Shown: positions 44,264-52,554 of the stretch, piece by piece
Layout of the letters: each line of letters opens with the position of its first letter
Numbering within the stretch: position 1 is the stretch's first letter
Source: Bacteroidales bacterium UBA4116
GTDB taxonomy: Bacteria > Bacteroidota > Bacteroidia > Bacteroidales > Tannerellaceae
Direction: 5' to 3'
Length of the DNA: 64,000 nucleotides
NCBI GenBank assembly: GCA_002381645.1
Contig: DFXE01000001.1
Span: 63,479 to 127,478 of the forward strand
Position numbers and translations under genes: made by a program
The notes under the pieces: generated by a model
What the model saw: the letters and a program-made list of their open reading frames with translations, nothing else
Told to the model about the DNA's origin: nothing
Databases searched by the model: none

Positions 44264-45412
44264 ATGAATCCTCTGTTTGAAAAACCATTTACGTTCGACC
44301 GGGTTACCCGTATTATATTCGGTGTTCTGCTTATTATATTCCTTCTTTATATGGTAACATTGCTGCGTAATGCATTATTACCTTTTCTAATCGCATGGCT
44401 ATTGGCCTATATGACTCAACCGCTCGTTAAGTTTTTTCAATATAAACTCAAATTCAAAAGTCGTATCTTGTCGATTATGGCTGTTCTGCTCACATTATTG
44501 CTGTTAGTTGCGTTACTATTAATGATTGTCATTCCTTCCATTGCCCAGGAAGCTGAAAAAACCGTGGAACTGATACGGACTCAACGTCCTGAGAAGGGAT
44601 ACATTCCTTTTATACCTGAAGCGTGGGTAATCTATATTCAGGAAAACGTAAATATTGAACAATTTGTAGAATTACTTAGTAGAGAAAATTTTCAAAAAGC
44701 CATCAGACAGATCGCTCCCAAAATGTGGAATATCTTGTCGAATACATTTTCCGTACTATTCAGTATTACTGTTGTATTTATTGTGTTGCTTTACTTTATC
44801 TTTATACTGTTGGATTACGAGAAAATAGCTAACGGGTGGATTCGTCTGATTCCGGAAAAATACCGTCCTTTCGTCCAAGGCCTTGCCGACGATGTGGAAA
44901 GAAGCATGAACCGTTATTTCCGCGGACAGGCATCCGTAGCTCTTTGCGTGGGTATCCTTTTTGCTATCGGATTTAAAATTATCAATTTCCCGCTTGCTGT
45001 ATCGTTAGGTTTGTTTATCGGCGTGCTAAACCTCATCCCTTATTTACAAACACTCGGATTAATCCCTATGGCTTTGCTTAGCCTTTTAAAATCCGCAGAG
45101 ACTGGTCAAAACTTCTGGATAATCTTTGGTCTATCTATCTTGGTGCTTATCATTGTACAGATTATCCAGGATTTATTTCTCGTTCCCCGAATTATGGGTA
45201 AAGCTATGGGGCTGAACCCTGCTATTATCTTGCTTTCTTTATCCATCTGGGGAACATTGCTAGGGTTTATCGGTTTGATTATCGCTCTGCCATTAACAAC
45301 ACTTTGCCTTTCTTATTATAAACGTTTCATTTTAATGGAGGAATCCATCGAAAAAATTGAAAATCAGGAAACAAAAGAATCAGAAACGCTTATTAATAAT
45401 CCGGAAATATAG
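44264..45412 (+). CDS. AI-2E family transporter (YdiK/TqsA type)
   Basis: A 382-residue membrane protein with seven to eight helices, the typical long amphipathic region between TM3 and TM4 (about 95-150) and the C-terminal signature AIILLSLSIWGTLLGFIGLIIALPLTT. Family members move quorum-signal AI-2, indole or sodium ions; which of these applies is unknown. A Glu/Ser-rich C-terminal tail follows. Its -7 box is the left arm of the symmetric promoter. It precedes tRNA-Lys by 100 bp. Confidence 0.9.
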   Translation: MNPLFEKPFTFDRVTRIIFGVLLIIFLLYMVTLLRNALLPFLIAWLLAYMTQPLVKFFQYKLKFKSRILSIMAVLLTLLLLVALLLMIVIPSIAQEAEKTVELIRTQRPEKGYIPFIPEAWVIYIQENVNIEQFVELLSRENFQKAIRQIAPKMWNILSNTFSVLFSITVVFIVLLYFIFILLDYEKIANGWIRLIPEKYRPFVQGLADDVERSMNRYFRGQASVALCVGILFAIGFKIINFPLAVSLGLFIGVLNLIPYLQTLGLIPMALLSLLKSAETGQNFWIIFGLSILVLIIVQIIQDLFLVPRIMGKAMGLNPAIILLSLSIWGTLLGFIGLIIALPLTTLCLSYYKRFILMEESIEKIENQETKESETLINNPEI

Positions 45413-45452
45413 ATAAAATCATAGACTAAAATAAAAAAAGGATAAAAGAGTA

Positions 45453-45482
45453 TTGTGTATTTGGAAATATGTTTTACCTTTG
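45453..45482 (+). promoter_or_regulatory. Promoter of tRNA-Lys
   Basis: TTG (45453-45455), a spacer of exactly 19 nt, and TACCTTTG (45475-45482) fit the Bacteroidota consensus. The mature tRNA begins 31 nt after the -7 box. Confidence 0.7.
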
Positions 45483-45512
45483 CACCCGCGTTCCAAGATT
45501 AACGCACAGGCA

Positions 45513-45585
45513 GATTTGCTAGCTCAGCAGGTAGAGCACATCCCTTTTAAGGATGGGGTCCTGGGTTCGAACCCCAGGCAAATCA
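45513..45585 (+). tRNA. tRNA-Lys (anticodon UUU)
   Basis: 73 nt cloverleaf: acceptor GATTTGC/GCAAATC, D-arm GCTCAGCAGGTAGAGC, anticodon stem CATCC/GGATG with loop CTTTTAA (anticodon TTT), T-arm CTGGG-TTCGAAC-CCCAG, discriminator A. CCA is not encoded. A minus-strand frame across it (with CLGFEPRTPSLKG) is the well-known false ORF over tRNA genes. A truncated tyrosine recombinase follows 250 bp downstream. Confidence 0.97.
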
Positions 45586-45618
45586 CAATATAAGCTAAAG
45601 AAAAAAGCAAATCAACGT

Positions 45619-45656
45619 AAATCCCTGATTCCCATACGGAATTAGGGATTTTCTTT
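45619..45656 (+). terminator. Terminator after tRNA-Lys
   Basis: A 14-bp stem (45619-45632 with 45638-45651, one G-T pair), 5-nt loop, then TCTTTTTT to about 45659. Confidence 0.8.
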
Positions 45657-45804
45657 TTTGCACAAGTGGCAGGAAAAAGCGAAAAAAGCAAACTAAAAGT
45701 ATTCAAATCGTGGGACATTCCTGAAAACTAAATAGTCCCTCCACTAAGGTTTTATATCACTGAATAACAGCATTTTGTATAGCGTATTTTTGAAGGATAT
45801 AAAA

Positions 45805-45812
45805 TAACTTTG
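45805..45812 (+). promoter_or_regulatory. -7 box of the recombinase remnant
   Basis: TAACTTTG matches TAnnTTTG, 21 bp before the start codon. No -33 partner was found. Confidence 0.45.
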
Positions 45813-45833
45813 TATCATTAAAAACAACGAAAA

Positions 45834-46322
45834 ATGAGAAGAAAAACGTTCAGTGTTTTGTTCTTCATCAAGAAGAGCAAACTATTAAAAAACAGAGAAG
45901 CACCGATCCGTTTGAGAATCATGGTAGAAGGTAGGACGTGTGATGTACAAATTAAGCGAAGTGTGCCTGTAGCACAGTGGAATCAAGCCAAAGAATGTGT
46001 CAAAGGGAGTGGCCGCATGGTAGAAGAGTTGAATAATTATATATCCTCTATTAAAGTAAAGCTTTACCAGATACACCGTGAGTTGGAAGAAAGCGGGAAG
46101 AAGATTACCGCAGACCGAATCAAGGACATCTATATGAGGAATGATGAGTCGAAGAAAACACTTCTCCAACTATTCGATAATCATAACAGCCAATGCCGAC
46201 AGCTAATCGGAAAGGATTTTGTAGCCAAGACCGTACAACGCTATGAAACCACAGCCAAATATCTGAGGGAGTTTTTGGAGAAGAAGTATAAGATATCCGA
46301 CATCTATCTTATTGAGATTTGA
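45834..46322 (+). pseudogene. Tyrosine recombinase (integrase), truncated
   Basis: 162 residues that match the N-terminal part of Bacteroides tyrosine recombinases, which usually run to about 400. The Arm-type DNA-binding domain (about 1-90, KTFSVLFFIKKSKLLKNREAPI and RLRIMVEGRTCDVQIKRSVPVAQWNQ) and the first part of the SAM-like core-binding domain are present. The frame stops after KYKISDIYLIEI, so the entire catalytic domain with the R-H-R-Y residues is missing and no continuation was found in the next 90 bp. Position just past tRNA-Lys suggests the scar of an element that integrated there. The missing part was deleted rather than shifted out of frame. Confidence 0.82.
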
Positions 46323-46415
46323 AAGAGTAAATTTTGGAAGGTGTATTTATAGCATATTTTAGTAAAATGAAAATTTCATTTACTCATACAAATCTGAATC
46401 TGATATATAAGAATC

Positions 46416-47117
46416 TCAAACGCCACGCTCATCGCCATAAATTACTATATGTAGCCGTTCGCAGAAATGATATCCCTGACTTATACAAATATCTGCCAGC
46501 CATAGGCGTTTTTGCGTCAACTGCTCTCGGGTAGTGCCCTGTGGCATGAGGTAAACATGGGTATTATCTATTCCGGACTCAGCTGTTATTTGTTGTATTT
46601 CACAAATGTCGCCCGGATCATTTACTACGAATTTAAGTTGAAAAGATGGTGCTCTTTGTACCCAGCTTTTGATAACCTGTATATTTATCCTTTCATTATT
46701 ATGTCTGATTTTCCATTTCATATCTGTGGTTGGAGTGGAATTTGATAACTTTGGGGATAAAGATACAAGGTCGATTTTTTCGATCAGTTTATCCGGTAAT
46801 AAATGCGTGCCGTTAGTTTCCAAGGTTACCCTCTTTTGGTTATCTTTACACAGATTGATTATTTCTTCTATTTTCGGTGAAATACAAGGCTCTCCGCCTG
46901 TGATTATAATATCACCAATCTGAGGGTTTTGGTCAACAAAATCCTGAATATCCGATACTGCGAATATTCCTTTTTCCAATTGCCAGGATGTGTAAGGGGT
47001 ATCGCACCAACCACACCTGAGATTACACCCAAGTGTACGTATTAGTATGCTTGGAGTTCCTGCAAGCGAACCTTCACCCTGCAAACATGGGTAAATTTCT
47101 GAAATATATTTACTCAT
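46416..47117 (-). CDS. queE: 7-carboxy-7-deazaguanine synthase (radical SAM)
   Basis: A 233-residue radical SAM enzyme of queuosine synthesis. The cluster-binding CxxxCxxC is C31, C35 and C38 (GCNLRCGWCDT), following the family opening YPCLQGEGSLAGTPS. It converts 6-carboxytetrahydropterin, made by the upstream QueD, into 7-carboxy-7-deazaguanine. It overlaps queD by 8 bp. The C-terminus ERLHIVIYGDERGV is intact. queC and queF are not in this window. Its 3' end lies 93 bp from the recombinase remnant. Confidence 0.94.
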   Translation of the reverse strand: MSKYISEIYPCLQGEGSLAGTPSILIRTLGCNLRCGWCDTPYTSWQLEKGIFAVSDIQDFVDQNPQIGDIIITGGEPCISPKIEEIINLCKDNQKRVTLETNGTHLLPDKLIEKIDLVSLSPKLSNSTPTTDMKWKIRHNNERINIQVIKSWVQRAPSFQLKFVVNDPGDICEIQQITAESGIDNTHVYLMPQGTTREQLTQKRLWLADICISQGYHFCERLHIVIYGDERGV

Positions 47118-47706
47118 CAGCAGTAATTTGTAACAGTATATCCGGGTTCTCTATCTTTTGGCCATACTCGATAAGATTTCTTAATAACGGCGACCAATCT
47201 TTGATTATGCCCTCACTGTACTCAATATCCGCAAGTGAAAAACCCGGTAACCATATCCTCTCATAATCCAAAGCATCGGCTTCAGCATACCCGGTAGCGG
47301 TTTCATGATAGCAAACAGAATATACCTTTACATCTCCCTCGTTATTTTTGAAAATGGTATGATCTATTATGTATTTTGCATAGGCGAAAAACATAAGCGA
47401 CAGCATTTCAGCAGTAGGATTAAAGGGTAATATCACCCATCTTTCGTTCTCGCGTCTGAAAAAATCGATCATTTCTTTTGACTCTTTATTCCACATATCG
47501 TGTGAATGGTCAAAACTATCTACAATTTCTTTGAGTACGTTCATAAGCCCAAAATCCATAACCATACCTGCATTGTCCAATGTTGTAGCGTGGAATTTTA
47601 TTTCAACTATGGCCGAATGGCCATGGATAGAATGGCTGCATCGCCTTGATGAACAGTTGCGCACAACATGGCTTCCTTCATAACGAAATTGCTTTCTAAT
47701 AATCAT
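47110..47706 (-). CDS. queD: 6-carboxytetrahydropterin synthase
   Basis: A 198-residue member of the PTPS/QueD fold, longer than the roughly 120-150 of typical QueD. Zn-binding His residues are H13 (EGSHVV), H28 and H30 (SIHGHS); catalytic Cys candidate C23; later His in FDHSHDMWN and Glu in YHETATGYAEAD. It supplies QueE. The extra C-terminal 40 residues (SLADIEYSEGIIKDWSPLL...) are not standard. Not clear whether this is QueD or a pterin-specific relative, but the coupled queE gene decides for QueD. I found no preQ1 riboswitch upstream. Confidence 0.87.
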   Translation of the reverse strand: MIIRKQFRYEGSHVVRNCSSRRCSHSIHGHSAIVEIKFHATTLDNAGMVMDFGLMNVLKEIVDSFDHSHDMWNKESKEMIDFFRRENERWVILPFNPTAEMLSLMFFAYAKYIIDHTIFKNNEGDVKVYSVCYHETATGYAEADALDYERIWLPGFSLADIEYSEGIIKDWSPLLRNLIEYGQKIENPDILLQITADE

Positions 47707-47910
47707 TGCGGTAATGATAGCGGTTTGTTGAGGATGTAAAATTAGTCATTTATTATTTGCTATATGTTAAATCAAGTTTGATGTGTCTAATTTTTGTATC
47801 CCTTCATGTTCACAATTTGTTGCGTAACATACACGTTTATAAACTTGTTATAATTAAGCAAAGCATCCATTATTACTCTTACCTACTATATGACCATTTC
47901 AGAAAGTTTT

Positions 47911-48774
47911 TTAATCTATAGCATATATCTTGTCAAGCAATTTTTCAACAGTAGGCGCTTCAAATGAAAATCCAGAGTCCGTAAGTTTTTTAGGTATGAC
48001 ACATTGACCTTCGGTAATGAATGTGGATGCCTGGCCAAGTGAAAGCCATATAAAAAAACCGGGTACTGTAATAGTAAGCCAGCTATTTTCCCGTTTTCCG
48101 ATAGCTTTCATCACATCACGGTTAGTTATCTGGCACGGAGACACAAAGTTTAAAATACCACTTAACGAAATGTTATCAATAATATGCTCCATCGCTTTTA
48201 TCAGGTCGCCCAAATAAATCCAGGGTAACAACTGATCGCCCGGACCGATTACTGTCGCAACTTTGAATCTGGCCGGTAACCTTAATATCGGAAACGCACC
48301 CCCGTTTTTTCCAAGAACAACTCCGAATCGTGTTATAACCCGTCTTATGGTGGATGTAACTTTTTTTGCTTCTTCTTCCCACGCTTCACACAAGTCGGAT
48401 AAAAAACCTTTTCCTTTAACAGATGAATATTCATCATTGCATCCATTATTAGGATAGTATCCTACCGCAGATGCCGATATAAACAATTCAGGTTTACGTT
48501 GGAGACCGTTCAAAATATTTACTATTTTCCTTGTTGTGATCACGCGGCTATTGTACATTTTCTTTTTGTAAGTTCTACTCCATCGATGATTGATTGATAC
48601 TCCTGCGAGGTTTATCACAACATCTGCTCCCGTCAGGGCATTCCTGAGTTTTTCCCCTGAAGTGTCTTTGAAATAATCACTACCAAGAGAAATTACTTCA
48701 TTTCCTTTTGCATTTAAATATTCAGTCAGATTTGTACCGATAAAGCCTGAACCTCCGCTAATCACTATTTTCAT
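47911..48774 (-). CDS. TIGR01777-family NAD-dependent epimerase
   Basis: A 287-residue atypical SDR. Rossmann motif GGSGFIG at 6-12, then the family markers INLAGVSINHRWSRTYKKKMYNSR, SASAVGYYP, FLSDLCEAWEEEA and RFGVVLGKNGGAFP, with DUF1731-like C-terminus. I used the ATG at 48774; the frame could begin seven codons earlier (MLHKKQA). The related protein in E. coli is YfcH, function unknown. Monocistronic. One of several genes in the AT-rich patch between the recombinase remnant and the carotenoid cluster. Confidence 0.85.
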   Translation of the reverse strand: MKIVISGGSGFIGTNLTEYLNAKGNEVISLGSDYFKDTSGEKLRNALTGADVVINLAGVSINHRWSRTYKKKMYNSRVITTRKIVNILNGLQRKPELFISASAVGYYPNNGCNDEYSSVKGKGFLSDLCEAWEEEAKKVTSTIRRVITRFGVVLGKNGGAFPILRLPARFKVATVIGPGDQLLPWIYLGDLIKAMEHIIDNISLSGILNFVSPCQITNRDVMKAIGKRENSWLTITVPGFFIWLSLGQASTFITEGQCVIPKKLTDSGFSFEAPTVEKLLDKIYAID

Positions 48775-49034
48775 CGCCTGTTTTTTATGTAACAATATAA
48801 CAATATTCGATTACATTTTCTTTTATATTCTGATAAATAAGGATTAAAATACTAATTAACACTGACTATTTTGTATATTGCAATAAAGTTGTTCCAATCA
48901 AAACAGGCAGAAAGCTATCATCCAATGATTATTAATTTCCTTTTTCAATGGATTTTCCGGATTCTAAGGAGAAAAACAATTTAAGATATTTTATGTTATA
49001 ATTTTATTATTCATACTATAACCATTAGTAATAT

Positions 49035-50573
49035 ATGATAAAAAAACTTATTATGGTTTTTGCCGGTATTGTAATTGTGATCATCATTTTTACGGTGATA
49101 AGAACAGTTACATACAAATTTGCAAAAATAGAGAATAGAACCGATCAGGAAGTTATCGATTTTACTCCTTCTGAAAAAGCACTCCGGCGTTTCTCGGGTG
49201 GAATCCGCATTCCTACCGTAAGCAGTGAGGTATATGAAGATACAAATTTAGAACCTTTCGATGAATTTATGGCTTATCTGCCTTTGGTATACCCCAGGAT
49301 ATACGCAGTTATGGAAACGGATACGGTCAACAAATATGGTTTGATTTTCCATTGGAAAGGCAGAAATAGTAATGTAAAGCCTGTTCTTTTTTTATCTCAT
49401 TATGATGTGGTTCCTGTGGTAGGATATGATCCGCTGGTGATGAATGCTTCTGATACTATTTTTGAACCTCACGGAAATGTTTTGCAGCCTATCGAATCGC
49501 TATCAGGAGAATGGGATTATTCTCCGTTTTCGGGAGCGGTTGTCGATGGACGTATCTATGGGCGGGGTACGTTAGATATGAAAAATATGTTGTTTTCACT
49601 TATGGAAGGGGCCGATGCCTTAATTGCCGAAGGCTTCCAACCGGAAAGAGATATCTGGTTTGCTTTTGGTCACGATGAAGAGGTGAGCGGAAGGCAGGGT
49701 GCATTGAAGATAGCCGCATATTTCAGTAGCCTGGGGTTGTCTTTTGATGCGGTGTATGATGAAGGTGGGATTATCGCTGCTCCTGGTTCTGCAATGGAAT
49801 CTATTCAAAAGCCTTTGGCTTTAATTGGTACGGGAGAAAAGGGATTTCTGACATTACGGTTAAAGTTGAAAGGGTTGGGAGGTCATTCTTCTATGCCTCC
49901 ATCCAAAAGTTCTTTGGTGTATGCGGCTGAAATTATTGAGAAGCTCAATAGTCACCAGATGCCTGCCATGATTATTCCACCCATTGCCTCGTTCTTAAAG
50001 AACATTGGAGGTGAAATGAGTTTTTTGTCGCAGATGGCTATTGCCAATCAATGGTTGCTGGAACCGGTATTATTACGTTCTTTCGAGAAATCGCCGTCAT
50101 CTAATGCCCTAATCCGGACTACAACAGCTATAACGATGGCAAAAGGTAGTGATGCTCCGAATGTACTGGCTTCCATTGCGGAGTTAACGGTCAATTTCCG
50201 CATTTTACCGGGTAATTCCGTTGCGGATGTAATGGAGCATGTGAACAGGCTTTGTGAAGGTTATGATGTTGATATCGAAGTGATGTCAGAAAGGGAGCCG
50301 TCGGGTATTTCTCCTGAGAATGCCAGAGGTTTCCAAATTATCAACGATCAAATCGCACGTATATATCCTGACGCTATCATTTCTTCTTATATCACTATTG
50401 GTGGTACGGATGCATACAAATATCAGGTTGTGAGCGATTATATCTACAGATTTATGCCTATTAAGCTAAATATTTACGAACAACGTACCATTCACAATGA
50501 GAATGAACATATATCTTTTGAGAATTTCGGGAGGATGCTCTGGTATTTCAAAGAACTGATGAGATCTTATTAA
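49035..50573 (+). CDS. M20 family metallopeptidase, membrane-anchored (PM20D1/CPS1-like)
   Basis: A 512-residue peptidase with one N-terminal membrane helix (4-25) facing outward. Catalytic and metal residues: H122 in LSHYDVVPV, D181 in GRGTLDMKN, E215/E216 in GHDEEVSG, then a dimerisation domain starting GLGGHSSMPP and the C-terminal His in RTIHNENEH. The length and the long loop around 133-160 match the carboxypeptidase S group rather than ArgE. It could release amino acids from N-acyl or dipeptide substrates outside the cell membrane. Stand-alone gene. Confidence 0.9.
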   Translation: MIKKLIMVFAGIVIVIIIFTVIRTVTYKFAKIENRTDQEVIDFTPSEKALRRFSGGIRIPTVSSEVYEDTNLEPFDEFMAYLPLVYPRIYAVMETDTVNKYGLIFHWKGRNSNVKPVLFLSHYDVVPVVGYDPLVMNASDTIFEPHGNVLQPIESLSGEWDYSPFSGAVVDGRIYGRGTLDMKNMLFSLMEGADALIAEGFQPERDIWFAFGHDEEVSGRQGALKIAAYFSSLGLSFDAVYDEGGIIAAPGSAMESIQKPLALIGTGEKGFLTLRLKLKGLGGHSSMPPSKSSLVYAAEIIEKLNSHQMPAMIIPPIASFLKNIGGEMSFLSQMAIANQWLLEPVLLRSFEKSPSSNALIRTTTAITMAKGSDAPNVLASIAELTVNFRILPGNSVADVMEHVNRLCEGYDVDIEVMSEREPSGISPENARGFQIINDQIARIYPDAIISSYITIGGTDAYKYQVVSDYIYRFMPIKLNIYEQRTIHNENEHISFENFGRMLWYFKELMRSY

Positions 50574-50779
50574 TCTGCAAAGTCATAAAACGTCACGGTT
50601 TTTATCCTAAGTTTTAACATCGGCCTAAGATATTTGGATTCATAAATTAAAAACATATCATTTTAATTTAATCATTATATTTGTTGTACTGTTATTTAAT
50701 GTCCCGTAACCTTTAAACTACGTAAGAAATGCAGAACAGAAATAAAACAGCAGTATTGTAAACCTATAAAATCAGAAAT

Positions 50780-50899
50780 ATGAAAAAGTTATTAACACTA
50801 CTAATTATCGGACTAACAGCCAACCTTATCACAGCACAGGAAATTACCAAAGCCAAAGAGTTGCATCTTCTTGACGCCAACCATAAAGAGTACAATTAA
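50780..50899 (+). pseudogene. N-terminal remnant of an exported protein
   Basis: 39 codons: a good signal peptide (MKKLLTLLIIGLTANLITAQ) and 19 more residues (EITKAKELHLLDANHKEYN) before TAA. A TAnnTTTG box lies about 100 bp upstream. A complete protein of this size with a signal peptide is unlikely, so this looks like the 5' end of a gene whose rest was lost by recombination. The parent family is not recognisable. A very short secreted peptide cannot be ruled out. Confidence 0.45.
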
Positions 50900-51032
50900 T
50901 CACATTACCTATTGCCCGGAACTTAATATTTTTTATTACCACATTTTCATCAATATTTAATGTATATATTTGCGTCAAACCTTCAATTTTATCTTTGGTC
51001 CTGTTCCAATTTTCAAGAAAAAATGCATGCAT
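50900..51032 (-). pseudogene. Coding-like fragment, opposite strand
   Basis: From 51032 the minus strand encodes MHAFFLENWNRTKDKIEGLT and then about 24 residues ending IGNVIN, with ordinary amino-acid composition; it then runs into the antisense of the 39-codon remnant, where the frame continues only by chance. No family recognised. I read it as a piece of a second broken gene joined to the first. Confidence 0.3.
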
Positions 51033-51146
51033 AGATAGTTCTTTGATAGATAGTTATGAAGCATCAAATCAAATCCAACTAGTAATATACCATAACATAT
51101 AATAACATATAGATCATACACATATCACTCAATTTTTTATAATGGA

Positions 51147-51178
51147 TTTGCAAAGTAAGAGTAATGGACTTATATTTG
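51147..51178 (+). promoter_or_regulatory. Promoter of the small lipoprotein gene
   Basis: TTTG (51147-51150), a 20-nt spacer and TATATTTG (51171-51178) match the Bacteroidota consensus at every conserved base. The leader to 51267 would be about 80 nt. Confidence 0.75.
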
Positions 51179-51266
51179 AACCTATAAAAAATCTTTACAT
51201 ATTAAGAGCTTTTTTTTATAAAACGAACTTCATACCAGATTATTCGATAATAAAATAATTGATAAT

Positions 51267-51653
51267 ATGAAAAAACTATTGCTACTCCTATTATTTCCGT
51301 TTATGACAGCTTGTATGACAACTTATGATTATGTTGAGGTATCAACCGCTCCTTATACCGACATGGGTCTTTATCTGGACGAAACCAATTCTCCAAATTT
51401 TCCCTACCGCCCGATCGGTAATATTGAAGTTTTTTATGCTCCTGCAAAGGAAATGTCGCTTTCCGATTTAAAGAAAGCGGCTTTAGATTTGGCCTGTGAG
51501 AAAGCAATAATGATGCAGGCTAATGGGATTATAAATTTAAAATTTGTTTATGATTTTATGTTGGTACCCAATCTAAGCGGCAGATATGATAGGCAACCAG
51601 GTTATAGAATCACCGGAATGGCTATCAGGAGACAAAATAAAAAGTTGAATTAA
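51267..51653 (+). CDS. Small lipoprotein
   Basis: A 128-residue lipoprotein with lipobox MTAC (C16). The mature part includes YRPIGNIEVFYAP, then a helix LSDLKKAALDLACEKAIMMQANGIINLKF resembling the GAxAVVGLRF pattern of YbjQ-like domains. No function known. It has its own strong promoter. Neighbours are a gene scar on the left and the TnsA-like gene on the right, with no evident link. Confidence 0.75.
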   Translation: MKKLLLLLLFPFMTACMTTYDYVEVSTAPYTDMGLYLDETNSPNFPYRPIGNIEVFYAPAKEMSLSDLKKAALDLACEKAIMMQANGIINLKFVYDFMLVPNLSGRYDRQPGYRITGMAIRRQNKKLN

Positions 51654-51769
51654 ACACTATTGCTGTAAACCATAACGTTTTACCCCAAACGGAGCGTACA
51701 ATGCAGACTTTGTTTGATTTATTTTTCAAAAATAACATTTTTCATGGCACTCTTAACAAATACACCATC

Positions 51770-51777
51770 TACCTTTG
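51770..51777 (+). promoter_or_regulatory. -7 box of the TnsA-like gene
   Basis: TACCTTTG matches TAnnTTTG and ends 10 bp before the start codon at 51788, so the mRNA would have almost no leader. No clear -33 element. Confidence 0.45.
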
Positions 51778-51787
51778 ATCGTGTATT

Positions 51788-52534
51788 ATGATAAGTAAGG
51801 AAAAAGCTTTTTATAAAAAAATACTGTGGTTTGATAACAGGCTCAGATGCGAGATTGATTTTTTTGACTGTTTCCAGCCGCAAAGGATCGTAAGCAATCA
51901 TCCGAGATACAAAAGCGGAGTTTATTTCTCTGAAAAGTGCGGCCGCGAAATACAATACGAATCCGGATTGGAATTGTCTTTTATCAAACAACTTGAGCAG
52001 TTAAAAAATGTCAGGTTCTATTTCGAACAACCTGTACAGGTGACTTACTGGCGTGGCAGACGCAGGCAAACATATACACCTGATTTCGGCGTTTTTCTGG
52101 ACACAAACGAATTTATTATAGTAGAAGTAAAAGATCTGCCAGGGATGATTGAATACCGGACACAGATGAAGATTGAAGGACTAATGAATTTTTGCAGCAA
52201 GCGGGGATTCGGCTTGTTGTTTACCGACGGAAGGAACACAGTAGAAAAAATCAACAAAGTAAAATGTAACCGTAAACTCGAAAACGATATATTACGTACT
52301 ATAGAAACCGGTACCATCCGTCGCAGAGAATGCAATGAATTAATGAAAAAACATAATGCCAAACAGCATGAGCTTTTGAAAATCATTCTTAAAAATAACC
52401 TGAGATACAGATCATTTCCATTACAAATCAAAGAGGGCCGCCAGAATCCTTTTTTCTACAAAGTGTTTATCGAGAAAAAACGGTATGACGATATTATATT
52501 TGAAAACTTTCCGGCTAAATTTAAGTCCGGCTAA
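51788..52534 (+). CDS. Stand-alone TnsA-like endonuclease
   Basis: A 248-residue protein with the TnsA N-terminal nuclease fold (PD-(D/E)xK type). Active-site candidates are E58 or E62 in QYESGLELSF, D99 in TYTPDFGVF and E113/K115 in IIVEVKD, in the order and spacing of TnsA (E63, D114, K132). The C-terminal half has a helical, basic domain (RRRECNELMKKHNAKQHELLK) that may bind DNA or a partner. TnsA normally cuts 5' ends for Tn7-type transposition with TnsB/TnsC; neither is present. It could be a domesticated or a defence nuclease, or a leftover of a transposon. I see no target-site or end repeats around it. Confidence 0.78.
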   Translation: MISKEKAFYKKILWFDNRLRCEIDFFDCFQPQRIVSNHPRYKSGVYFSEKCGREIQYESGLELSFIKQLEQLKNVRFYFEQPVQVTYWRGRRRQTYTPDFGVFLDTNEFIIVEVKDLPGMIEYRTQMKIEGLMNFCSKRGFGLLFTDGRNTVEKINKVKCNRKLENDILRTIETGTIRRRECNELMKKHNAKQHELLKIILKNNLRYRSFPLQIKEGRQNPFFYKVFIEKKRYDDIIFENFPAKFKSG

Positions 52535-52554
52535 ATTAAATATGACGATCACAT

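Larger units (their letters stand above)
50574..51266. other. Intergenic region with two gene remnants
   Basis: About 690 bp. It holds a perfect -7 box TATATTTG (50676-50683), a 39-codon gene fragment (50780-50899), a minus-strand coding-like fragment (about 50900-51032) and the promoter of the following lipoprotein gene (51147-51178). The rest is AT-rich without recognisable features. Confidence 0.6.

Noticed and set aside
45524..45718. 64-codon minus-strand frame over tRNA-Lys
   Set aside because: It reads CLGFEPRTPSLKG, the well-known false translation of tRNA genes.
46334..46534. 66-codon frame after the recombinase remnant
   Set aside because: Starts with TTG and is mostly antisense to queE; it does not continue the recombinase.
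47707..47910. Possible preQ1 riboswitch upstream of queD
   Set aside because: No sequence resembling the preQ1 aptamer (conserved hairpin plus A-rich tail) was found on the minus strand.
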